Below are positions 34,036 to 45,028 of a stretch of DNA of 64,000 bases, piece by piece. The notes below the pieces were generated by a model, which did no database searches, was not told where the DNA came from, and was given only the letters and a program-made list of their open reading frames with translations. The stretch comes from Mesorhizobium sp. WSM3860. Its GTDB lineage: Bacteria > Pseudomonadota > Alphaproteobacteria > Rhizobiales > Rhizobiaceae. Numbering within the stretch: position 1 is the first letter of the stretch; every line of letters starts with the position of its first letter. The stretch spans positions 124,001 to 188,000 of the forward strand of contig NZ_NSGF01000002.1 of the NCBI RefSeq assembly GCF_002294995.1, read 5' to 3'. A program made the translations under genes and the position numbers.

Positions 34036-35049
34036 ATGGCGGCTCAGATTTTCTCGGCCATATTCGTCATCATCATCGGCGTCGGCGGCTGTGTCGCGTA
34101 TTTCTGGGGCGCCAACAAACTGCTCGATCTTATCTTTCCGTCGCGCGGCGTCTCCGGCAGCGCCGCCGTCGACAATCTGCGCCGGCAAGGGCTGGTGCGG
34201 CCATGGCTGTTCGTCGGGCCGGCGATGATCATCCTGACCATCTATCTGATCTATCCGGTGATCGAGACGCTGCGGCTCTCTTTTCTCGACCGCGGCGGCG
34301 AGCATTTCGTCGGCCTCGCCAACTACCAATGGGCGTTCGGCGACCATGATTTCCGCAACTCGATCTTCAACAACATCCTGTGGCTGGCGGTGGTGCCGGC
34401 GGCCTGCACCTTCCTCGGCCTGATCATCGCCGTGCTCACCGACAAGATCTGGTGGGGGACGATCGCCAAGAGCCTGATCTTCCTGCCGCTGGCGATCTCC
34501 TTCGTCGGCGCCAGCGTGATCTGGAAATTCATCTACGAGTATCGCGGCGAGGGCCAGGTGCAGATCGGCCTGCTCAACGCCATCATCCAGTATTTCGGCG
34601 GCCAGCCGCAGGTCTGGATATCGCTGCCGTTCTGGAACAATTTCTTCCTGATGGTGATCCTGATCTGGATCCAGACCGGCTTTGCCATGGTGATCCTGTC
34701 CTCGGCGTTGCGCGGCATTCCGGAAGAGACGCTGGAAGCGGCCGTGATCGACGGCGCCAACCCGTTCCAGATCTTCTGGAAGATCATGGTGCCGCAGATC
34801 TGGGGGACGATCGCAGTTGTCTGGACCACCATCACCATCCTGGTGCTGAAAGTGTTCGACATCGTGCTGACGATGACCAACGGCCAATGGAACAGCCAGG
34901 TGCTGGCCAATCTGATGTTCGACTGGATGTTCCGCGGCGGCGGCGATTTCGGCCGCGGCGCCACGATCGCCATCATCATCATGATCGCGGTCATCCCGAT
35001 CATGGTCTGGAACATTCGCCAGGCCAACAAAGAGACGGGAGGACACTGA
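34036..35049 (+). CDS. aglF: Alpha-glucoside ABC transporter permease AglF
   Basis: 337-residue CUT1 permease. The N-terminal helix is 'IFSAIFVIIIGVGGCVAYF', and after a cytoplasmic stretch come six further hydrophobic segments. The EAA coupling loop reads 'ETLEAAVIDGANPFQIFWKI' with 'MVPQIWG' following. ATG 34036 is preceded by GGGAGAGGGACCC; in-frame codons upstream look like leader. The stop is 1 bp from the aglG start. The 192-bp aglE-aglF gap contains a short GC-rich hairpin ('gatccgggctacggcccgg'), which may lower expression of the membrane genes relative to the binding protein. Confidence 0.92.
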   Translation: MAAQIFSAIFVIIIGVGGCVAYFWGANKLLDLIFPSRGVSGSAAVDNLRRQGLVRPWLFVGPAMIILTIYLIYPVIETLRLSFLDRGGEHFVGLANYQWAFGDHDFRNSIFNNILWLAVVPAACTFLGLIIAVLTDKIWWGTIAKSLIFLPLAISFVGASVIWKFIYEYRGEGQVQIGLLNAIIQYFGGQPQVWISLPFWNNFFLMVILIWIQTGFAMVILSSALRGIPEETLEAAVIDGANPFQIFWKIMVPQIWGTIAVVWTTITILVLKVFDIVLTMTNGQWNSQVLANLMFDWMFRGGGDFGRGATIAIIIMIAVIPIMVWNIRQANKETGGH

Positions 35050-35050
35050 G

Positions 35051-36205
35051 ATGGCTGCGACCCGCGGAAAGTCCTTCGTCGGCCGATTCGGCGTTCATCT
35101 CGCCGTGCTGATCTTCGTCGTCATCTGGACCATCCCGACACTCGGCATCCTCGTCTCGTCGCTGCGCGACAAGGACCAGATCATCGCCTCGGGCTGGTGG
35201 AACTCCTTCGCAAGCTCCAGCCAGACCGAGGCTGGGCGTCTGCCGGCTGCGTCCGCGCAAACCCAGAAGGACGGCAAATACGTCATCGAAGGCAACGTCT
35301 TCGGCGACGGCGCCAAGCGTGCCATCAGCGCCTTCGGCACCAAGGCGGCGGCGCCGACACAATACAAGGCCGGCACAGCTGCCGATCTGGGCGATGGGGT
35401 GTCGCTGCAGGTCAACGCCGACGGCACGTTCGTGCTGTCTTCGCCGAAGGCCTTCGAAGGCGATCGCGGCCAGCGCGTCTACTATGCGTCCTCGGCGCCG
35501 CCGAAATTCACCACGGAAAACTACGAGAACGTGCTTCTGTCGCAAGGTATCGGCCGCTCCTTCATGAACTCGCTGACCGTGACCATTCCGGCGACGGTGA
35601 TCCCGATCCTGATCGCCGCCTTCGCAGCCTATGCGTTGGCCTGGATGCGCTTTCCCGGACGGGCGCTGCTGATTGCGGTCATCATCGGCCTTCTGGTAGT
35701 GCCGCTGCAGATGTCGCTGATCCCGCTGCTCAAGCTCTACAATGGCGTCGGGACCTTCTTCGGCGTGCCGTCGAAAACCTATCTCGGCATCTGGCTGGCG
35801 CATACCGGCTTCGGCCTGCCCTTCGCCATCTACCTGCTCAGAAGCTATATCGCCGGCCTGCCGCGCGAGATCATGGAATCGGCACGGATCGACGGCGCCA
35901 GCGATTTCGAGATCTTCGTCAAGATCGTGCTGCCGCTGTCCTTCCCGGTGCTTGCCTCCTTCGCCATCTTTCAATTTCTGTGGGTGTGGAACGATCTGTT
36001 GGTGGCGATGGTTTTCCTCGGCACGGCGCCAGACCAGATCGTGCTGACGGCGCAACTCAACGCGCTGCTCGGCTCGAGAGGCGGCAATTGGGAAATCCTC
36101 ACGACATCGGCCTTCATCACCATCATCGTGCCGCTGATCGTGTTCTTCTCACTGCAGCGCTATTTCGTCCGCGGGCTGCTTGCCGGCTCGGTGAAAGGAG
36201 GTTGA
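35051..36205 (+). CDS. aglG: Alpha-glucoside ABC transporter permease AglG
   Basis: 384-residue CUT1 permease, about 100 residues longer than most partners of this class. The first helix ('HLAVLIFVVIWTIPTLGILV') is followed by a hydrophilic, probably periplasmic stretch from about 40 to 165 ('DGKYVIEGNVFGDGAKRA', 'GDGVSLQVNADGTFVLSSPK'), then the usual five helices and EAA loop 'EIMESARIDGASDFEIFVKI'. C-terminus 'RYFVRGLLAGSVKGG' is typical. Immediately precedes aglA with 4 bp between. Confidence 0.92.
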   Translation: MAATRGKSFVGRFGVHLAVLIFVVIWTIPTLGILVSSLRDKDQIIASGWWNSFASSSQTEAGRLPAASAQTQKDGKYVIEGNVFGDGAKRAISAFGTKAAAPTQYKAGTAADLGDGVSLQVNADGTFVLSSPKAFEGDRGQRVYYASSAPPKFTTENYENVLLSQGIGRSFMNSLTVTIPATVIPILIAAFAAYALAWMRFPGRALLIAVIIGLLVVPLQMSLIPLLKLYNGVGTFFGVPSKTYLGIWLAHTGFGLPFAIYLLRSYIAGLPREIMESARIDGASDFEIFVKIVLPLSFPVLASFAIFQFLWVWNDLLVAMVFLGTAPDQIVLTAQLNALLGSRGGNWEILTTSAFITIIVPLIVFFSLQRYFVRGLLAGSVKGG

Positions 36206-36209
36206 GACA

Positions 36210-37874
<1,665 letters not shown>

Positions 37875-37907
37875 GTTTAGAACAGACAATCACTGGGAGA
37901 GGAAACC

Positions 37908-39020
<1,113 letters not shown>

Positions 39021-39070
39021 CGCGCGGTGCTGCCGTTTCGGCCACGAGGCACGAGAGGGTCCCGCTGAAG

Positions 39071-39104
39071 AAAGAGCGGCGAGGTTTGCCCTCGCCGCTC
39101 TTTT
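39071..39104 (+). terminator. Terminator of the agl operon
   Basis: Perfect 14-bp stem (AAAGAGCGGCGAGG at 39071-39084 and its complement at 39090-39103), 5-base loop TTTGC and TTTT at the 3' side, 50 bp after the aglK stop. The A-rich left side would also make it usable on the minus strand for the convergent DUF680-like gene. Confidence 0.85.
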
Positions 39105-39123
39105 CGTCAACTGCTTGCAGCTG

Positions 39124-39354
39124 TTAGCGGCCGAACAGATTGCGGTCGCTGCCCTGCGGGGCCGACTTGTGCCCGCCATTCGACGAGTTCAGCAGCTTGT
39201 AGACCGGCGAGTCGGAGCCGACCGACGAGGTGCGGGTCGTGTCGACCGCAGGGGCCTGCTGGCTGGCGCCAGCCGAGCCGTAGTTGTCGCTGCCTGCGAA
39301 AGCTGCGCCGGAGAGGGCCAGAACGGCCGTTGCGGCAAGAACGATCTTCTTCAT
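39124..39354 (-). CDS. Small secreted DUF680-like protein A
   Basis: 76-residue protein with a clear Sec signal peptide ('MKKIVLAATAVLALSGAAFA', cleavage after AFA) and a short, Ser/Asn/Gly-rich mature part that starts 'GSDNYGSAGASQQAPAVDTT' and ends 'SAPQGSDRNLFGR'. The start and the RNLFG end are shared with the neighbour at 39504; the middle differs. ATG 39354 has CAGGAGT upstream. This looks like DUF680, a family of unknown function that I know mainly from Mesorhizobium. Expected to be periplasmic or released. Confidence 0.85.
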   Translation of the reverse strand: MKKIVLAATAVLALSGAAFAGSDNYGSAGASQQAPAVDTTRTSSVGSDSPVYKLLNSSNGGHKSAPQGSDRNLFGR

Positions 39355-39383
39355 TTTCAATACTCCTGAATTCTCAATCTGAT

Positions 39384-39424
39384 GCATGTCGTTTCCAAAA
39401 CTGCGGTACACTTGGGCGACATGC
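39384..39424. repeat. Short palindromic element upstream of DUF680-like gene A
   Basis: Inverted arms GCATGTCG (39384-39391) and CGACATGC (39417-39424) enclosing 'tttccaaaactgcggtacac'. The arrangement gatg...catgtcgtttcc(c)aaaa-ccgctgc-cac-ttttgggcgacat is shared with 51891-51935, so both belong to one short-repeat family. Confidence 0.6.
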
Positions 39425-39503
39425 CTTGGGACGCGGCGGGTGAATCCACCGTCTGTCTCCTGTCGGCCATGGCCCCTCATGGATCATGGCCAGGTTCGGC
39501 TCT

Positions 39504-39710
39504 TTAGTTGTTGCCGAAGAGGTTGCGGTCTGCGCCCTGGGTGACAGGCTTCTGAGCGGCCGCTTCCGACCTATGGGTCGAGGCCGTGTGAGAAGTGTCC
39601 ACCGCCGCAGCCGGCTGATGGGCGCCGTTGGACCCGTAGTTGTCGCTACCAGCGAAGGCGCTGCCGGAAATGGCCAGAAGGGCGGCGGCAGTGAGAACAA
39701 TCTTTTTCAT
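39504..39710 (-). CDS. Small secreted DUF680-like protein B
   Basis: 68-residue paralogue of the protein at 39124. Signal peptide 'MKKIVLTAAALLAISGSAFA', mature start 'GSDNYGSNGAHQPAAAVDTS', end 'TQGADRNLFGNN'. The pair forms a tandem duplication with separate leader regions (about 150 bp between the genes). The start ATG 39710 is preceded at about 8 bp by 'ggagta'. Function unknown. Confidence 0.85.
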   Translation of the reverse strand: MKKIVLTAAALLAISGSAFAGSDNYGSNGAHQPAAAVDTSHTASTHRSEAAAQKPVTQGADRNLFGNN

Positions 39711-40266
39711 TTTTGGTACTCCAGTATTTTCTTGCGTCCGTCTAGCGGCGTGTCTTGGGAGTGAAAATCGCGTCGTTCGGACAGGCCCGATGTGGGTGAG
39801 CCGGCCACCAGATTCCAATCACGAAGTTGTTTCGGCTGGACCATGAATCCACATCTTGAAATTGTACCAATCGCGGATACTACCGGTTTTTCCATTTAAA
39901 ATGAATGAGTTGTCCCATTTCGCATTTGGCTCACCAAGTGTATACGACCGCCGATGTTCACCCCGTCCTGCACGCACCGTCAACAGAAACGAACTGTTCG
40001 GTTCGATTTTAGAATCTCCTAATAGTCACTTTTCGATACCGCTGAACCATTTTGGACTCACCAGGTCGATTCCGGAGCGCTGCCGGCACGGGTCAAAGGC
40101 GTCGGCAACTCTGGGCGCAGCCTCGTCTGAGCGGCCTTCTCTCCGGTCAGGAGGAATCGCGCCCGCTCACACCCCGTAGCGTTCCGTGCGAATCAGGCCT
40201 GCCGGAATGACGGCATCGATCAAGGCTTGCCTGCCGGAGAGGCCGGCAGGCTCCTTGGAAATTTCC
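39711..40266. other. 556-bp intergenic region, partly lower GC
   Basis: I see no convincing gene. The stretch about 39850-40060 is visibly richer in A and T than its surroundings. A 107-codon open frame at 39856 on the plus strand lacks a ribosome site, has no recognisable motif and shows no codon bias like that of neighbours. The region must hold the promoter of DUF680-like gene B on its left side and the 3' end of the DegP gene on its right; a small RNA cannot be excluded. Confidence 0.5.
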
Positions 40267-41811
40267 TCAGCCAGCGGCGAAAGGCACGGCGACGAAGATC
40301 TGCGCGTCGCCGCGATCGACCAGCAGCAGCACCGACTTCCTGCCGGATTTGCCGGCCTCGGCGATCGCTTGGTTCGCTTGCCTCGCGTTTTTCACCGGCG
40401 TGCGGTCGACGGCGACGATGACATCGCCGGGTTCAATGCCCGCCGCGGAGGCCGCCTTGTCCGGGTTGACGCGCTCGACGACGGCGCCGCGCTGGTTATC
40501 GGCCAGGTTGAGCTGCTCACGGATGTCGGGCGTGAGGTCCGTCAGGCCAAGGCCGAGCGAGGGCACGCGCAGGCCCTGTTCGGCCGATGGCTTGCCGCCT
40601 TCGCCGTTCGACGCGGTCTGCTGGTCTTCGGCATTGCGGCCGACATCGGCCGAGATCTGCATCGCCTTGCCGTTGCGCCAGACATTCAGCGTTTCCTTGC
40701 TGCCGGGTGAGACGTCGGCCACGGCGCGCGACAGATCCTTGGGGTCCTTGATCTCCTGGCCGGCGAAGCCGGTGATGACATCGCCGGTCTCGATGCCGGC
40801 CTTGGCCGCGGGCGAGCCGTCGGTGACCGCCGCGACCAGAGCGCCGCCCGGATGGTCGAGGCCGATGGCGCTCGCGACGTCCTGCGTGACCGGCTGGATC
40901 TGCACGCCAAGGTAGCCGTATTCGATGTCGCCGCCCTTCATCAGCTTGGCGACCACTTTTTGCGCCTGGTCCGAAGGAATGGCGAAGCCGACGCCGACGC
41001 TGCCGCCATTGGGCGAATAGATCGCCGTGTTGATGCCGACCACATCGCCCTTCACGTCGACAAGCGGGCCGCCGGAATTGCCGTGGTTGATCGGCGCGTC
41101 GATCTGGATGAAATCGTCGAACGGCCCGCTGTGCAGGTCGCGGCCGCGCGCCGAGACGATGCCGGCGGTGACCGTGGTGCCGATGCCGAACGGATTGCCG
41201 ATCGCCAGCACCTGGTCGCCGGTCATCAGCTTGTCGGAATCGCCCCATGCGACGGTCGGCAGCGGCTTGCTCGCCTTGACCCTGAGCACCGCCAGATCGT
41301 TCTTTGCATCATGGCCGACGAGCTTGGCGGGAAGCTCGGTGCCGTCGTCGAGCGTCACCTTGATCGAGGTCGCGCCGTCGATGACATGGTTGTTGGTGAC
41401 GATGGTGCCATCGGAATTGACGATGAAGCCGGAGCCCAAAGCCTCCTGCCGCGGCGCCTGCTGCGGCGGCGTCTTGGGCATCGGGATGCCTTGGTCGCCA
41501 AAAAACTGCTGGAAATACTGGTCGAAGGGGGAATTGCCGTCGAAAGGCGAGCTGTCGTCCGTCGCGCCGGGCTGCTCCTTCATCACGGTCGTCACGGTCA
41601 CGACTGCCGGCTTGGTGGTGGCGACCACCGGCGCGAACGAGCCGTTCGGGGCGGTAATGCCGGCGACCGGCGTCTGTGTCGTCGCGACCACGTTGCTCAG
41701 GCCGGCATTGCCGGCGTTTTGCGCAAACGAAACAACGACGGGAGAGATGATCAGCGCAGCGCCCAGCAGGGCCGCGACGCGATGTCTGCGAAGAATGCTA
41801 AATGGTGACAT
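40267..41811 (-). CDS. DegP/HtrA-type periplasmic serine protease (Do family)
   Basis: 514-residue envelope quality-control protease. Signal/anchor segment at about 12-30. Catalytic triad: H142 ('TNNHVIDGA'), D172 ('KNDLAVLRV'), S246 ('INHGNSGGPL'). Two PDZ domains follow (about 290-380 with 'EYGYLGVQIQPVTQDVASAI', and about 420-505 with 'LGLGLTDLTPDIREQLNL'). The N-terminal region contains a Gln/Pro-rich Q-linker-like loop ('MPKTPPQQAPRQE'). Complete and with normal length. Several DegP paralogues are usual in Rhizobiales, so I give no paralogue name. The 190 bp upstream hold its promoter and nothing else recognisable. Confidence 0.94.
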   Translation of the reverse strand: MSPFSILRRHRVAALLGAALIISPVVVSFAQNAGNAGLSNVVATTQTPVAGITAPNGSFAPVVATTKPAVVTVTTVMKEQPGATDDSSPFDGNSPFDQYFQQFFGDQGIPMPKTPPQQAPRQEALGSGFIVNSDGTIVTNNHVIDGATSIKVTLDDGTELPAKLVGHDAKNDLAVLRVKASKPLPTVAWGDSDKLMTGDQVLAIGNPFGIGTTVTAGIVSARGRDLHSGPFDDFIQIDAPINHGNSGGPLVDVKGDVVGINTAIYSPNGGSVGVGFAIPSDQAQKVVAKLMKGGDIEYGYLGVQIQPVTQDVASAIGLDHPGGALVAAVTDGSPAAKAGIETGDVITGFAGQEIKDPKDLSRAVADVSPGSKETLNVWRNGKAMQISADVGRNAEDQQTASNGEGGKPSAEQGLRVPSLGLGLTDLTPDIREQLNLADNQRGAVVERVNPDKAASAAGIEPGDVIVAVDRTPVKNARQANQAIAEAGKSGRKSVLLLVDRGDAQIFVAVPFAAG

Positions 41812-42000
41812 GGTCGTTTCTGTCCGGGCGAGAGTTGATCCGGCGCCGCGGACGGCTCTCTAAGGACGCGCCCGTCGGCGTGTCGACGGCCGGGATTGCC
41901 CGTCTCGCCATGCATGGCAGCCGGCCGGATCGACAGCCACGCATTTAGGGCGTGGAATGGTCCGAATTAGGGTTTTGGCGCGACCTTACAAAGATTTAAT

Positions 42001-42747
42001 TCAGAGAGCGCTCACGAAGCGCTCTCGGCGGCGTAGGTAAGAAGACGCGATCTCTCCCATCCTCGCGCGGCCGAAACTCGGGCCATGGCCGCCATGGCCG
42101 ATGCGTATCGGCAGCTCGAGCAGCCGCTGCATGGTGCGGCAATAGGCGGCGCGGTCGGAATCCGGCAGGTCGTCGATCAGCATGCCGTCATAGATGGCGT
42201 CGCCGGCGAAGAACAGGCCGTCGGCTTCATCGAACAGCGCGATCGAATCCGGCGAATGTCCGGGCAGGTGAAGCACGCGGAATTTCCGGTCGCCGAGGTC
42301 GACGATGTCGCCCTCGTCGAGCATTCGCGTCAACGGTGCGGAAGGGATGCGATAGTCAGCCGCCTTCCAGCCCGGCGCCGGCAATTTGGATACCGCATCA
42401 TCGAGATTGTGGAACATGTTGGCGTAGGTGACGGCATCATCCATGCCATCGAACTCCCCCGCGCTGACCTTCGGCCCCATCCTGAGCGGAAATTCGTGCA
42501 GCGAGCCGACATGGTCGAGATGAATGTGGGTGGCGACGACGATCAGCGGCTTGCCGGCCGGGGTGTCGATCTCGGGCGCCAGCGGGCAGATGCCCATGCC
42601 GGTATCGACCAGCAGGTCGGCGTCGCGGCCCTTGAGATGCCAGATGTTGGCGCGCACGAAATCATGCACGAAAGGCTCGGTCAGCATCGTCGTTCTGGCA
42701 TCGACAATGGATTTGCCGAACCAGTTGCCCACCACCAGATCGCCCAT
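42001..42747 (-). CDS. MBL-fold metallo-hydrolase
   Basis: 248-residue metallo-beta-lactamase-fold hydrolase. Metal motif 'VVATHIHLDHVGSLHEF' (HxHxDH at the first site), 'VLHLPGHSPDSIALFDEADG' (third His) and 'FFAGDAIYDGMLIDDLPDSD' (bridging Asp). The 'PGHSPDSIAL' form is like glyoxalase II-type hydrolases, but the C-terminal domain differs, so the substrate is open. No signal peptide. Start overlaps the phosphofructokinase stop by one base (TGATG), so the two are co-translated. Confidence 0.85.
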   Translation of the reverse strand: MGDLVVGNWFGKSIVDARTTMLTEPFVHDFVRANIWHLKGRDADLLVDTGMGICPLAPEIDTPAGKPLIVVATHIHLDHVGSLHEFPLRMGPKVSAGEFDGMDDAVTYANMFHNLDDAVSKLPAPGWKAADYRIPSAPLTRMLDEGDIVDLGDRKFRVLHLPGHSPDSIALFDEADGLFFAGDAIYDGMLIDDLPDSDRAAYCRTMQRLLELPIRIGHGGHGPSFGRARMGEIASSYLRRRERFVSAL

Positions 42748-43913
42748 CAGACGAACGGCTTTCCGACCTTGTATTTTTCCGGCACCAGCCGCTTCAGATA
42801 GGCCATGCCGGCTTCCGACAACTGATTGACGTCCGGCTTCATGAAATTGTCCGGCATGTGGCGGGTCTTGCCGGCGACCGCCTCGAGCGGCACCTTCTTC
42901 AGCACGGTCTTAGTGCCGTCATATTGCAGCGCCACCGAGCCGCCACCCTCCTCGGCAACGGCGACCGCGAACGCGCCGGCTTCGAAGGCTTCCTTGGCGT
43001 CCACGGGGCTGATCGCGCCGACATAGCCGCGCGGCATGTAGCCCAGGGCATCGACGCGCGCCCGCTTGCCCGGCAGGCCTTCCGCCAGAGCGCGTTCAAG
43101 CGCCGCCGGCAGGTCGCTGCCCGACAGCTTGACATTGCCGTGCTGGTCGCGCTCGAGCTTTTCCGGCGGCACCAGGCTCTCGACCAGCGCCTTGCCGTCG
43201 GCGGTGCTGACGCCCTCCGAAACGGCGACGATGCAGCGCTTGTGGCGGTCGATCGTCTTGCGGACATCATCGATGAAACGCTCGGCGGAGAAGGCGCGCT
43301 CCGGCACATAGACGAGATGCGGACCGCTATCCGGATCGAGCTGCCAGGCTGCGGCCGCGGCGGTCAGGAAGCCGGCGTGCCGGCCCATGACGATGCCGAC
43401 ATAGATGCCGGGCAGCGCGCGGAAATCCAAATCGACCGACAGGAAAGCGCCGGCGACGAACTCGGCCGCCGAGATGAAGCCCGGCGTGTGGTCGTTCTCC
43501 TCGAGGTCGTTGTCGATGGTCTTCGGCGCATGCACGAAGGCGATGGTGCCGCCAGCGGCGTCGGTCAGGATCTGCTGCGTGCCCGAGGTGTCGTTGCCGC
43601 CGATATAGATGAAGGCATCGGCGCCGGCCTTCTTCAAACCGTTGAGGATGACCTCGCAATAGGCGGCGTCAGGCTTGTCGCGGGTCGAGCCAAGGGCAGC
43701 GCTCGGCGTGCCGGCGATCAGCTGCAGCCGGTCTTCGGGGATGGCTGAGAGGTCGACATAGTTGCCGTCGCGGATGCCGCGCACGCCATGGATCGAGCCC
43801 AGCACCTTGGCGCCGGGATGCCGCTTGCGGATCTCCAGCGTGGCGCCGACGACCGTCTGATTGATGACGGCGGTCGGGCCGCCGCCCTGCGCGATGACAA
43901 AGGTTCCGGCCAT
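42747..43913 (-). CDS. 6-Phosphofructokinase, probably pyrophosphate-dependent
   Basis: 388-residue phosphofructokinase. The N-terminal 'AQGGGPTAVINQTVVG' binds the phosphoryl donor. Two positions discriminate donor use: after the GG of 'IGGNDTSG' the residue equivalent to E. coli Gly104 is D108, and the residue equivalent to Gly124 is K131 in 'PKTIDNDL'. Asp plus Lys is the PPi-type signature; N107 in place of the usual Asp103-equivalent is unusual. Others: 'GIYVGIVMGRHAGFLTA' and 'EGVSTADGKAL'. ATG 43913 begins the conserved N-terminus; an in-frame start at 43967 is less likely. Co-transcribed with the MBL hydrolase. PPi use would make this step reversible. Confidence 0.87.
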   Translation of the reverse strand: MAGTFVIAQGGGPTAVINQTVVGATLEIRKRHPGAKVLGSIHGVRGIRDGNYVDLSAIPEDRLQLIAGTPSAALGSTRDKPDAAYCEVILNGLKKAGADAFIYIGGNDTSGTQQILTDAAGGTIAFVHAPKTIDNDLEENDHTPGFISAAEFVAGAFLSVDLDFRALPGIYVGIVMGRHAGFLTAAAAAWQLDPDSGPHLVYVPERAFSAERFIDDVRKTIDRHKRCIVAVSEGVSTADGKALVESLVPPEKLERDQHGNVKLSGSDLPAALERALAEGLPGKRARVDALGYMPRGYVGAISPVDAKEAFEAGAFAVAVAEEGGGSVALQYDGTKTVLKKVPLEAVAGKTRHMPDNFMKPDVNQLSEAGMAYLKRLVPEKYKVGKPFV

Positions 43914-44033
43914 GATCGTTCTCCCGAGGCGAAGCTTTTCAGGGCACCTTCGCCTGTCTTGCGGCATCGCGCAACGGGAGAAACGGGGAGCCTGATCCCG
44001 AAAGAATGGCGGCCGCGCGAACCGCCGAAAAGA

Positions 44034-44801
44034 TCAGACGACGACGACCGGGTTCTTCTTCGATACCCTGTTGTAGAGGTCGATGATGTCTTGGTTCATC
44101 AGCCGCACGCAGCCCGACGACATCGCCTGCCCGATGCTCCACCATTCGGGTGAGCCGTGGATGCGGTAACCGGTATCCTTGCCGTTCTGGTAGATGTAAA
44201 GCGCGCGGGCGCCGAGCGGATTGGTCAAACCACCGGGCTGGCCGCCCTGCCATTTCACCAGTTCCGGCTTGCGCTTGACCATCTCCGGCGGCGGCGTCCA
44301 GATGGGCCATTCCTTGCCGTACTGGATGTTGGCGCGGCCCGACCAGCGGAAGCCGTCCTTACCGATGCCGACGCCGTAGCGGATGGCGTCGCCGCCCGGC
44401 TGGACGAGATAAAGCATGCGCTCCTGCAAATGCACGACGATGGTGCCGGGCGCTTCGCCGGTCTTGTCGACGACGATCTGGCGGCGAAACTCCGGCTTGA
44501 CCTTCTGGTAAGGCACCGCCGGGACCTGGAAGCCGTTGTCGGTCAAGGCAGCATACATCACGTCGGGACCGGTGACGTTCTTGTCGACGCTGATCGCCGG
44601 GCGGATCGGCACCGATCCGGTGGTGGTGTCGTCAATCTGCAACTGCGGCAGGTCGAGCGTGTCGGTGGTGCTGCAGCCGGCCATGCCGAGCAGCGCCACG
44701 GCGCCCATGCCGGAAAGCATGGCGCGGCGGGAGAGCGGAATTTCGGTTTCGACGGTTTCGCCGTTCGAAGGCGGCGTCAGACTTTGCGGCAACTCGCGCA
44801 T
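44034..44801 (-). CDS. L,D-transpeptidase (YkuD) with lipoprotein/Tat-like N-terminus
   Basis: 255-residue cell-wall enzyme that makes 3-3 cross-links in peptidoglycan or attaches proteins to it. The N-terminal 'LSRRAMLSGMGAVALLGMAG' segment ends at Cys, resembling a lipobox preceded by a twin-Arg pair. The YkuD domain spans about 120-255 with the active-site pattern 'HGSPEWWSIGQAMSSGCVRL' (H215, C231). 'IQYGKEWPIWTPPPEMV' is common in rhizobial members of the family. Divergent from the LysE-type gene across 227 bp. Confidence 0.92.
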   Translation of the reverse strand: MRELPQSLTPPSNGETVETEIPLSRRAMLSGMGAVALLGMAGCSTTDTLDLPQLQIDDTTTGSVPIRPAISVDKNVTGPDVMYAALTDNGFQVPAVPYQKVKPEFRRQIVVDKTGEAPGTIVVHLQERMLYLVQPGGDAIRYGVGIGKDGFRWSGRANIQYGKEWPIWTPPPEMVKRKPELVKWQGGQPGGLTNPLGARALYIYQNGKDTGYRIHGSPEWWSIGQAMSSGCVRLMNQDIIDLYNRVSKKNPVVVV

Positions 44802-45028
44802 ACACCAAACCCTACGCTGTCGGCGGGAAGCACGGTCCGGCCGAATGGCGGCAATTTTCGTCAGTCATGGTTGAAAAAGCGTGAAAGGACTTTGCCCGAT
44901 TAACCCTAACAGGGCGTTATTCTGGGCCAGGCGCCAAGCGGGCCGGCGCCGAAGATTTTCACCAACGCCTCTTTACAATCTCGCACACCCCAGGATTTAT
45001 CCTGTTCTTTGCGCTCAAGGAGTAGGAA

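Noticed and set aside
39856..40179. 107-codon open frame on the plus strand in the 556-bp gap
   Set aside because: No ribosome site, no motif, composition unlike neighbouring genes; kept only as part of the intergenic entry.
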